This document shows positions 56,742-64,000 of a stretch of 64,000 nucleotides of DNA, piece after piece. The notes beneath the pieces are model-generated. The model had not been told where the DNA came from and did not search any database. It worked only from the letters and a program-made list of their open reading frames with translations. The DNA comes from Bacteroidales bacterium (GTDB lineage: Bacteria; Bacteroidota; Bacteroidia; Bacteroidales; GCA-2748055). The stretch spans positions 41,252-105,251 of the forward strand of contig JARGFM010000010.1 of assembly GCA_029210725.1 (NCBI GenBank), written 5' to 3'. Position numbers and translations under genes: made by a program. Position 1 is the first letter of the stretch. Each line of letters begins with the position of its first letter.

Positions 56742-58421
56742 TCAGATCATACCCTGGCCCACCGTATAGACCAGGATCAGGCCGATAATTCCTACAATTC
56801 CGCCCACGATGGCCATGGGCAGCAGGTTGCGCCGGATCAGCAGGCCTTCCACTCCGGCCAGCCCCACCGTGGCACAGGCTGCAATTACATTGTGCACACA
56901 AATCATATTGCCCATGGCACCGCCGATGTTCTGCAGGCTTACGATCAGGATGGTGGAAAAGCCCAGCTGCTCGGCCACGGAAAACTGGAAGAGGGAAAAA
57001 AGCATATTGGAAACCGTATTGGATCCGGCCATAAAGGAGCCCAGTGCCCCGATGAAGGAGTCCACCAGCGGCCAGCTACCCTGGAAGATGCTGCTCATGG
57101 CAGCAGCCATGGCAATGGGCATGCCCGTGATCCCCTCCGGATTATTTCCCGACTGCATCATGATCCGGACCATAGGGACCGCGAAGATCAATGCGATCAC
57201 CGGATTCTTGATTCTTCTCAGGGCCTCTGACCAGGCGGCCCCGATCTCTCTTCTTTTCATCCGGAAGAGGGGGATGCAAAGCAGGGAGACCAGGATAAAT
57301 GGAAGGATACCAGGATTATACAGCGGATCAATCGTGCCGCTGACCGTGGTGCCAAACAGGCCGGTATAGGGAATATCTGCCGATTTCACCCATTCATAGA
57401 GAGGGAGGGTGCGAACCCTGGTGAGGACAAGCAAGAGGCCAATCAGCATATAAGGGATCCAGGCTTTTAGTATGGAACTTTTTGCGGCTTCAGGTTTTTC
57501 CATGCTGATGGTTCCTGTCCAGTTCTTTTCCCATTGCGACCTGTCGGGAAAATTCCAGGTGGTTTTAGGAACCAGGAAGCCAGCCCTGGTGGCCGGGATA
57601 AGGATCAGCAGTCCCAGCAATCCTCCCAGCAGGCTGGGGAACTCGGGTCCGAGCAACAGGGCCACGGCCACATAGGGCCCTACAAAACAGAAGCCGGCAA
57701 ACAGGGCATAGGGCCAGATGGCCAGTCCGTCCCGGATGCTTCGTTTCTCTCCGAAGAAGCGGGTCATCATGACCACCATGATCAGCGGCAGCAGCAGTCC
57801 GGGAAGGGCATGCTGTAAGGCGGTCCACACTCCGATTTGTTGCATATACTCTGCATAACTCAGGCCCGATTGGGCGATGTACTCCTGTACGGAGGGGATG
57901 TCCAGCGAGGGCTGAATTCCCAACAGCGTGGGGGTGCCCACCGATCCAAAAGATACGGGAGTTACATTGGCGATCAGGGCCACCATAACGGCAGCCAGGG
58001 CCGGAAATCCCAGGGAGAGCAGCAGGGGCGCGGCCAGTGCAGCCGGAGTACCAAAGCCTGCAGATCCTTCAATAAAACCGCCAAAAAGCCAGGCAATAAT
58101 AATGGCCTGCACTCTCTTGTCGGCAGAGATATTGGTAAATCCCCGGTTAATGGCCTTAATGGCACCGCTTTCGCGCAGGGTAAAGAGCAGTAGCAGCGCT
58201 CCGAAGACGATAAACAGGATCTTAAAGGCGATTACCACCCCGTTCAGCGAGGCAGCTGCGATCCAGTTCCCCGGTGTTTTCCAGATGAAAAGGGCCAGGA
58301 GGAGTGTAAGGATAAAGGCCAGGGGCATCGCCCTGGTGGCGGGCCAGCGAAAACCCACCATAAAAACAAATATAGCGAATATGGGCAGGGCGGCCAGCAG
58401 GGCCAGGATTCCGGCAGACAT
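56742..58421 (-). CDS. lctP: L-lactate permease family transporter
   Basis: A 559-residue polytopic protein with about 13 helices, of the LctP/LldP family that imports L-lactate (and glycolate in E. coli) with protons. Typical parts: [48 protein letters not shown] and [16 protein letters not shown]. The ATG at 58421 is preferred to a TTG at 58457. Divergent from glycerate kinase, which might suggest a shared theme of hydroxy-acid use (inference). Confidence 0.93.
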   Translation of the reverse strand: MSAGILALLAALPIFAIFVFMVGFRWPATRAMPLAFILTLLLALFIWKTPGNWIAAASLNGVVIAFKILFIVFGALLLLFTLRESGAIKAINRGFTNISADKRVQAIIIAWLFGGFIEGSAGFGTPAALAAPLLLSLGFPALAAVMVALIANVTPVSFGSVGTPTLLGIQPSLDIPSVQEYIAQSGLSYAEYMQQIGVWTALQHALPGLLLPLIMVVMMTRFFGEKRSIRDGLAIWPYALFAGFCFVGPYVAVALLLGPEFPSLLGGLLGLLILIPATRAGFLVPKTTWNFPDRSQWEKNWTGTISMEKPEAAKSSILKAWIPYMLIGLLLVLTRVRTLPLYEWVKSADIPYTGLFGTTVSGTIDPLYNPGILPFILVSLLCIPLFRMKRREIGAAWSEALRRIKNPVIALIFAVPMVRIMMQSGNNPEGITGMPIAMAAAMSSIFQGSWPLVDSFIGALGSFMAGSNTVSNMLFSLFQFSVAEQLGFSTILIVSLQNIGGAMGNMICVHNVIAACATVGLAGVEGLLIRRNLLPMAIVGGIVGIIGLILVYTVGQGMI

Positions 58422-58482
58422 AGGACAGAGTTTTGTAAGAGAGATCAAAATATCCAAAAAAATCCAATAATTTTAAAGGGAG

Positions 58483-59616
58483 ATGAATATTCTGATTGCA
58501 CCCGATTCGTTTAAGGACTCGCTGAGCGCCATGGAGGTGGCTGTCGCCCTGGGCCGGGGGATCCAAAAGATTCTTCCGGATGCTTCCTGCGTCCTGCTTC
58601 CAATGGCAGATGGGGGCGAAGGAACCGTGGAGGCTCTGATCGATGCCACTAAAGGCAGGCGGGTTGAATTGAAGGTAATGGATCCTCTGATGAGGGAGAT
58701 TGGCTCCTTTTACGGGATTACCGGGGATGGAAAGACCGCTGTCATTGAGATGGCCGCCGCCTCGGGCATTGAGCTTCTGAAGGCCGGTGAGCGGAATCCC
58801 TGGGTTACCTCCACCTATGGTACCGGACAGTTGATCGGGGATGCCCTGGATCATGGGGTGAAAAAAATTCTGTTGGGTATCGGGGGGAGTGCCACCAACG
58901 ACGGAGGAGCCGGCATGGCCCAGGCACTCGGGGTAAGGTTCAGGGGGAAGTCCGGACTCCTGGATGTTCAGGGGGGAGGTGTACTCGGGGAGGTGGTCCG
59001 GATCGGAATGGAAGGACTGGATCCCAGGCTGGCTGAGGTGGAGATCGTGGCGGCCTGCGATGTGGATAATCCACTGACCGGTCCGAGGGGGGCTTCTTTC
59101 ACCTATGGCCCGCAAAAAGGGGCCCATGAAGAGATGGCCGGCAAACTGGACCGGAATCTTTTTCATCTGGCAGAGTTGGTCAGGAATCAACTGGGCAAAG
59201 AAGTGGATCAGCTTCCCGGCGCGGGGGCGGCCGGCGGACTGGGAGCAGGTTTGATGGCTTTCCTGGGCGCACGACTGGTAGGGGGCTTTGATATGATTGC
59301 CGCTTTGGTCGGACTGGAGGAGAAGATCAGGGAAGCAGACCTGGTAATTACCGGAGAGGGAAAGATGGATGCCCAGACCCCATACGGGAAAACGCCTTTC
59401 GGAGTTGCACAGATAGCCAGGAAGGCAGGTTTACCGGTTATCGGGGTAGCCGGCACACTGGATGAAGGTGCCAGTGTTTTGTATGAAATGGGTTTTGATC
59501 TGCTGATGCCTATTCAGGAAAAACCCGGTGATCTGGAAGCTTCGCTCAAAAATGGGGAACAGCTCCTGGAGCGATGCGGGGAACGTATGGCCAGGTTGCT
59601 CAGAATGCAGATTTAG
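58483..59616 (+). CDS. Glycerate kinase
   Basis: A 377-residue glycerate kinase of the GlxK/GarK fold, phosphorylating D-glycerate (to 2- or 3-phosphoglycerate; type not decided). It begins with ILIAPDSFKDSLSAMEVA and has PMADGGEGTVEAL, GIGGSATNDGGAGMAQALG and GAGAAGGLGAGL. An AAAGGGAG stretch just before the ATG is a rare Shine-Dalgarno-like site in this window. The promoter of the next gene lies inside its 3' end. Confidence 0.93.
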   Translation: MNILIAPDSFKDSLSAMEVAVALGRGIQKILPDASCVLLPMADGGEGTVEALIDATKGRRVELKVMDPLMREIGSFYGITGDGKTAVIEMAAASGIELLKAGERNPWVTSTYGTGQLIGDALDHGVKKILLGIGGSATNDGGAGMAQALGVRFRGKSGLLDVQGGGVLGEVVRIGMEGLDPRLAEVEIVAACDVDNPLTGPRGASFTYGPQKGAHEEMAGKLDRNLFHLAELVRNQLGKEVDQLPGAGAAGGLGAGLMAFLGARLVGGFDMIAALVGLEEKIREADLVITGEGKMDAQTPYGKTPFGVAQIARKAGLPVIGVAGTLDEGASVLYEMGFDLLMPIQEKPGDLEASLKNGEQLLERCGERMARLLRMQI

Positions 59617-59625
59617 TTAATTTTG
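59596..59625 (+). promoter_or_regulatory. Aspartate kinase promoter
   Basis: TTG (59596-59598), a 19-base spacer and TAATTTTG (59618-59625) match the Bacteroidota consensus; the -33 part lies within the glycerate kinase gene. The ATG is 28 bases after the -7 element. Confidence 0.65.
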
Positions 59626-59652
59626 CCATTTATCCAGAGATAATCATTAGCT

Positions 59653-60918
59653 ATGCTTGTATTCAAATTTGGAGGAGCTTCCGTGAAGAGCGCCGGGGCC
59701 GTTAGAAATATGGTGGAGATACTCCGGCGATACCCCGGGGAGGAGATAGTGGTGGTGGTATCGGCCATGGGCAAGACCACCAATGCCATGGAGCGGATCA
59801 TCGATCTTTACACTTCCGGGAAGAGTGAGCAGTTGAAGAAGGAGTTCGGAGAGTTAAAATCCTTCCACCTGGAGGTGGTCCGGGGGCTCTTTGAAAATGA
59901 GGAGGCCAGGGTATACGCGGAGCTGGAGCAGTTATTTGAAAATCTGGCCGGCCGGCTGGCCGGCGAGCCAACGCTAAATTACGATTTTGACTACGATCAG
60001 CTGATTTGTTACGGGGAGCTGCTTTCGACCACCATCATTGCGCATTACCTGAATCTTGTGAAAATCCCTGCCCGCTGGATGGATATCCGCCGTTCACTCA
60101 AAACCGACAATACCTGGCGTGAGGCAAAAATAGACTGGGAGCTGTCGAACCAGTTGGTTAACGGGCAGTTTGTCTTTACCGGGGAGCGGATACTGATCAC
60201 CCAGGGTTTTCTGGGTTCTACCATTAATGATCAGTCTACTTCTCTGGGCAGGGAGGGCTCGGACTATACCGCGGCCATTCTGGCATACCTGCTGAAAGCA
60301 GACAGTGTAACCATCTGGAAAGATGTACCGGGCGTGCTGAATGCAGATCCCAAATATTTTGAAAACACCGTCCTGCTTAAAGAACTCTCCTACCTGGATG
60401 CCATTGAACTGGCCTATTTCGGCACCAGTGTGATCCATCCCAAGACCATTAAGCCCCTTCAGAACAAGAATATCAATTTGCATGTAAAGTCATTTCTGGA
60501 TCCTGATGCACCCGGGACCCTGGTAGGGAACCTCTCCTATAAAAGGCTGACTCCCTCCTTCATTTTTAAAATGGATCAGGTACTGATCCGCATTTCTCCC
60601 CTGGATTTTTCTTTTATTAATGAAGGGAACCTGGAGGAGATTTTCGGAATCTTCAGCAAATATGGATTAAAGATCAACCTCATGCAGAACTCGGCCATCA
60701 GCTTCAAGATGATCGTGAACAACGATAAAAGGAGGTTAAGGCTGGTTATCGATGAGCTGGAGGAGAAGTTCAGGGTGGCCTACCAGACAGGACTGGAACT
60801 GGTCACCATCCGTTACTTTGACCAGTCGACCATCGACCGGGTTATGATCAATAAGGAGCTGATCCTGGAGCAGCGAGGGCTTCAGAACATCGAGCTGTTG
60901 ATCCGTGACCTGGGTTAA
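59653..60918 (+). CDS. lysC: Aspartate kinase (monofunctional)
   Basis: A 421-residue aspartokinase, first step to lysine, threonine and methionine. Nucleotide motif VFKFGGASVKSAGAVRN, VVVVSAMGKTTN, the substrate loop GREGSDYTAA with DVPGVLNADPK, and TSVIHPKT are visible. The C-terminal 130 residues form tandem ACT-type regulatory domains. No homoserine dehydrogenase part is fused. It has its own promoter although only 36 bases follow the glycerate kinase stop. Confidence 0.92.
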   Translation: MLVFKFGGASVKSAGAVRNMVEILRRYPGEEIVVVVSAMGKTTNAMERIIDLYTSGKSEQLKKEFGELKSFHLEVVRGLFENEEARVYAELEQLFENLAGRLAGEPTLNYDFDYDQLICYGELLSTTIIAHYLNLVKIPARWMDIRRSLKTDNTWREAKIDWELSNQLVNGQFVFTGERILITQGFLGSTINDQSTSLGREGSDYTAAILAYLLKADSVTIWKDVPGVLNADPKYFENTVLLKELSYLDAIELAYFGTSVIHPKTIKPLQNKNINLHVKSFLDPDAPGTLVGNLSYKRLTPSFIFKMDQVLIRISPLDFSFINEGNLEEIFGIFSKYGLKINLMQNSAISFKMIVNNDKRRLRLVIDELEEKFRVAYQTGLELVTIRYFDQSTIDRVMINKELILEQRGLQNIELLIRDLG

Positions 60919-60958
60919 AACTATTCATAAAAAAGCCTGATATCTCGGAAAGATGAGT

Positions 60959-60966
60959 TAATTTTG
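60959..60966 (+). promoter_or_regulatory. -7 element of glycosidase-like gene
   Basis: TAATTTTG fits TAnnTTTG; it ends 26 bases before the ATG at 60993. No -33 element is obvious. Confidence 0.45.
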
Positions 60967-60992
60967 ATCTTTCATATCCTATCCTGGTGCCA

Positions 60993-63632
60993 ATGAAGAA
61001 TTCCATGCCTTCTGTTCGTTTGACACTTTTCACACTTTTTATTGCAAGTCAGGGTTTTTTCGGCTCAGGGTTTGCTCAGCATATGATGGATGTGGCTGAA
61101 CCTGAACCCTATCGTGGCGATTTTGCCATAAAAGGAGACCAGTTCGCCATATGGAACGGGTTCAACTATATCCCGGTTTTTATAAAGGGGATCAACCTGG
61201 GAGTTGCGGTTCCCGGAACACAGCCCGGAGAGCTGGCTGCCACGGCTGAAGACTACAGGCGCTGGTTTGATCTCATCAAGGAAGCAGGCTACAATACCAT
61301 CCGCTTGTACACCCTTCATTATCCGAGGTTCTACCAGGAGTTAAGGACCTATAACCTGGAACATCCGCAAAATCCCCTGCTGGTTATTCACGGGGTCTGG
61401 CTTGAGGAGAATGAGACAGCTGCCGATCTTTACGGGCAGACAGCATTTTTCGACAATGAGATCAGGGAAGTGGTATCGGCCGTCCATGGCGACATCAGCA
61501 TTGCGCACCGTTTCGGGAAAGCTTACGGCGACTTTAACTCGGATATCTCCCCCTGGGTTCTGGCTTACCTGCCAGGCAGGGAGATTTATCCCTCAGAGGT
61601 GCGTTTAAGCAATGAGGCTCATCCCGGTGAAACCAGCTATGACGGAGTTTTCTTCCGGCTTCAGTCAGGCGATCCGGTGGAGGTCTGGCTGGCTCAGCGT
61701 CTGGATGGCCTGCTGCAATATGAACAGGAGCATTATCAATCGATCAGGCCCTGTGGTTTCTCCTCCTGGCCCACCCTGGATCCCATTTATCATCCTACGG
61801 AGCATCTGCTGGAGGGAAGCTCGGAAGACCTGGAACAAATCGATCTGGCCAATCTGCTGAGTACAGAAAATTCTCCGGGCTTCTTTATTGGCTACCATGC
61901 CTATCCCTATTATCCCGATTTCATTGTTCAGGACCCTTCGTACCTGGCGGAATCAGATTCCCTGGGGCCCAATAATTACCTGGGCTACCTGATGGACCTG
62001 AAGGCTCATTATCAGGATATTCCCCTGATCATTGCCGAATTCGGAGTGCCTTCCAGCTGGGGCAGCGGACACCTTTCGCCTTCCGGAATGCACCATGGAG
62101 GGATATCCGAGGAGGAGCAGGGGAGATGGAACATCCGGATGTTCGACAATATAGAACATTCAGGTTGTGCAGGTGGGCTGCAGTTCTCCCTGATTGACGA
62201 ATGGTTCAAGCAGACCTGGATCACAAACCCTTATTCGGACAAGCAATACCGCTATTTGTGGCACAACATCACTTCTCCCGAGCAGAATTTCGGCATCCTG
62301 GCCTATGCCCCTCCTCCGGCGGCTTTTACCGAGACAGCCTCTTACCCGGACAGTTCCATTACCAGCATACAGGTGCATTCCGATTACACCTTTTTCAGAG
62401 TGCGCCTTCTTATGAAAACGGCCTTGTACATGGAGGATACGCTCTGGGTGGCCTTTGATACCTACGAATCGAACCTGGGGGAGTCTGTACTCCCCGATGG
62501 CCAATCCATCGGAGTGGCACCGGATACCCTGCGGGCCGAGTTTGCTCTCCGGATTCCCATGGCCGGTGAGCATGCCCAGCTCTATGTGATCCCCTCTTAT
62601 GATGTGTTCGGAGTTAAGGATCCGGACAGGCTGGATACCGTGGTATCCGCTGCCAGTGATGCCGGACTCTGGAATCCGGTAAAGTGGCAGACCAGCTACT
62701 TTTATAACAGTATCCAGTATATCGGGGAACTGAACATGTCCTCTTCGGAGGATCCCTACCAGTTCCTCAACGCGGTTACGCTGTTTAACGACAGCATGGA
62801 GATCCGGATCCCCTGGACCCTGATCAATTTTCCGGCTCCCACGGTGGGCCGGGCCATGCACTATCAGTCGCATATGGAAGGGCAGGACCTGGTCATCGAC
62901 AGGCGGGATACACTTTCCGACGGGATTGCCGTATCTGTGGTCCTGCAGGAGGACGTATATCAATCCGCAAAATATCAATGGAGCCCCTGGGATTATGAGC
63001 AGATCCTCAGCGAAGCTCCCATTGAACGCAAAAAGCAGACCTTTCACTACATGAAACAGAGATTACCACTGTTTAACTCCCCACCCATTGGACTGGCCGA
63101 TACCTTTCATCTCAATCCGGGGGATATCCTGGAGCCGGGACCAGAAATGGGATTGTTGCGTAACGATTTCGACATAGACGGGAACACGATGCAGGTCCGC
63201 CTCCCCTTTGGGAGTATCACCGGACACGGGAGCCTGTTTCTCCATCCCGACGGGAGCTTTCTGTATGATCCGGATCCCGGCTTCCAGGGGAGTGATTTCT
63301 TTATGTATTACCTCGAAGATGGAGCTGCAAGCTCTGCCCTGGTTCCCGTACTGCTGGAGGTGAGATATCCCTTATATGCAGAGGATGAGCTGCTGGCCGG
63401 AAGGTCCTCGGTTTATCCCAATCCCGGCAGAGACCGGTTCCATATCACGATCCGGGAGCCCTTCCGGGAGGCTCAGTTAAAAGTAGTGGACATGCTTGGG
63501 AAGGAGATTCTCTTATTGCAGCTTGAGGAGGCAAGGAGCTGGATAGAGATTGAAAATATAAAACCCGGAGTTTATCTATTTATTTTGAACATTGACCAAA
63601 ACATTGAACAATATCGAATCATAATCCAGTAA
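60993..63632 (+). CDS. Secreted glycosidase-like protein with T9SS tail
   Basis: An 879-residue protein with a signal peptide (LTLFTLFIASQGFFGSGFAQ). Residues about 40-470 look like a TIM-barrel glycoside hydrolase: GINLGVAVPG, GYNTIRLYTLHYPRFY, YLPGREIYP (Glu197, possible acid/base) and IIAEFGVPSSWG (Glu349, possible nucleophile). A middle region has beta-sandwich character; about 700-790 resembles a cadherin/Big_9-like module (GSLFLHPDGSFLYDPDPGFQGSD). The last 75 residues are a T9SS type A sorting tail (VYPNPGRDRFHI ... GVYLFIL). It should be secreted or put on the cell surface. Family and sugar substrate not recognised. ATG at 60993 preferred to the GTG at 60987. Confidence 0.8.
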   Translation: MKNSMPSVRLTLFTLFIASQGFFGSGFAQHMMDVAEPEPYRGDFAIKGDQFAIWNGFNYIPVFIKGINLGVAVPGTQPGELAATAEDYRRWFDLIKEAGYNTIRLYTLHYPRFYQELRTYNLEHPQNPLLVIHGVWLEENETAADLYGQTAFFDNEIREVVSAVHGDISIAHRFGKAYGDFNSDISPWVLAYLPGREIYPSEVRLSNEAHPGETSYDGVFFRLQSGDPVEVWLAQRLDGLLQYEQEHYQSIRPCGFSSWPTLDPIYHPTEHLLEGSSEDLEQIDLANLLSTENSPGFFIGYHAYPYYPDFIVQDPSYLAESDSLGPNNYLGYLMDLKAHYQDIPLIIAEFGVPSSWGSGHLSPSGMHHGGISEEEQGRWNIRMFDNIEHSGCAGGLQFSLIDEWFKQTWITNPYSDKQYRYLWHNITSPEQNFGILAYAPPPAAFTETASYPDSSITSIQVHSDYTFFRVRLLMKTALYMEDTLWVAFDTYESNLGESVLPDGQSIGVAPDTLRAEFALRIPMAGEHAQLYVIPSYDVFGVKDPDRLDTVVSAASDAGLWNPVKWQTSYFYNSIQYIGELNMSSSEDPYQFLNAVTLFNDSMEIRIPWTLINFPAPTVGRAMHYQSHMEGQDLVIDRRDTLSDGIAVSVVLQEDVYQSAKYQWSPWDYEQILSEAPIERKKQTFHYMKQRLPLFNSPPIGLADTFHLNPGDILEPGPEMGLLRNDFDIDGNTMQVRLPFGSITGHGSLFLHPDGSFLYDPDPGFQGSDFFMYYLEDGAASSALVPVLLEVRYPLYAEDELLAGRSSVYPNPGRDRFHITIREPFREAQLKVVDMLGKEILLLQLEEARSWIEIENIKPGVYLFILNIDQNIEQYRIIIQ

Positions 63633-63656
63633 TTTGCATAGAAAGTATGAATGCAT

Positions 63657-64000
63657 ATGAATATCCTTGTTTGTGAAGATAATACAATGATGTTACGAAC
63701 CATTGAATTTTCCCTGAAGAAGGCGGGCTACGAAGTATTCAAGGCCACGGACGGATTTCAGGGAATAAGGATTCTTGGTGAGAAGAAGGTGGACCTGGTC
63801 ATTACCGATATCAATATGCCCTATACCAAGGGATTGGAGCTGATACGCCATATCAATACAAAGATGAAGCAGAAGATACCCGTGATCGTGGTTACCGGAA
63901 TTACCAATGCGGAGACCAGGAAGCATGCGGAAGAGCTTGGAGCCAGCGGATATCTGACCAAGCCTTTTGACCTGGATGAGATTGTGGACATGGTTAATTC
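63657..64000 (+). CDS. Response regulator receiver protein (cut by window end)
   Basis: The first 114 codons of a CheY-like receiver domain: LVCEDNTMMLRTIEF with the acidic pair, VDLVITDINMP with the phosphorylated Asp, VIVVTGITN with the Thr switch position, and YLTKPFD with the conserved Lys. It runs past the window end, so any output domain is unseen. An ATG two codons upstream (63651) is in the same frame. No partner kinase is visible. Confidence 0.88.
   Translation, partial: MNILVCEDNTMMLRTIEFSLKKAGYEVFKATDGFQGIRILGEKKVDLVITDINMPYTKGLELIRHINTKMKQKIPVIVVTGITNAETRKHAEELGASGYLTKPFDLDEIVDMVN

Noticed and set aside
58222-59190. A 322-codon frame opposite glycerate kinase and the lactate permease start
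   Set aside because: It crosses two divergent conserved genes and their promoter gap and has no protein-like motifs.

Overview
The window looks like a chromosomal segment of a member of the Bacteroidota, probably near the Bacteroidales/Marinilabiliales; the order is an inference. Supporting signs are: recurrent TAnnTTTG -7 promoter elements instead of E. coli-type boxes, a type IX secretion (T9SS) sorting tail, a glycine-lipid gene pair (glsB/glsA), a PASTA-bearing FtsI, an ExbB-ExbD-ExbD cassette, and an IS1380-family insertion sequence.

Layout. 0.3-1.3 kb: a PLD-like/MORN-like protein. 1.4-4.3 kb (minus strand): an ExbB / unknown membrane protein / ExbD / ExbD operon with a tRNA-Ser(GGA) upstream. 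4.4-7.7 kb (minus): asparaginase, TatD nuclease and glutamate dehydrogenase. 7.74-9.37 kb: a decayed IS1380 element with both terminal inverted repeats, 34 bp upstream of gdhA. 9.4-12.3 kb (minus): proline dehydrogenase, a small membrane protein and dprA. 12.4-22.7 kb: housekeeping genes (aroA, tadA, aspS, miaB, yebC), an acyltransferase-like membrane protein and a lipoprotein amidohydrolase, a STAS protein and a LiaF-like protein. 22.2-24.6 kb: a SPOR-like protein and a long PurF-type enzyme. 24.6-26.5 kb (minus): glsA-glsB. 26.7-41.9 kb (plus): a complete, tightly packed division and cell wall (dcw) cluster, mraZ-rsmH-ftsL-ftsI-murE-mraY-murD-ftsW-murG-murC-ftsQ-ftsA-ftsZ, preceded by a repeated MraZ operator shared with the divergent glsA promoter. 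42.0-53.1 kb (minus): an envelope and repair block, mfd-coaX-OMP-TPR, then a terminator, then lptC-small membrane protein-CorC/hemolysin-ppiD. 53.2-56.7 kb (minus): a cupin, then a 5'-truncated outer-membrane beta-barrel gene and a membrane LytTR regulator, both broken only by in-frame stop codons. 56.7-60.9 kb: lactate permease (minus) divergent from glycerate kinase and aspartate kinase (plus). 61.0-63.6 kb: a secreted glycosidase-like T9SS cargo protein. A response regulator receiver runs off the right edge.

How the genes fit together. The dcw cluster makes lipid II (MurE, MurD, MurC, MraY, MurG) and builds the septal machine (FtsZ, FtsA, FtsQ, FtsL, FtsW, FtsI). The lptC, ppiD, ExbB/ExbD and glsA/glsB genes serve the rest of the envelope. 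Many genes have a TAnnTTTG element. In five cases it sits only 4-6 bases before the ATG, which suggests leaderless or nearly leaderless mRNAs. No CRISPR array, phage or large defence island is visible. The least ordinary features are the shared MraZ/glsA control region, the zero-spacing same-frame ftsI/murE junction, the likely leaderless promoters, and the co-decayed LytTR/outer-membrane protein pair.
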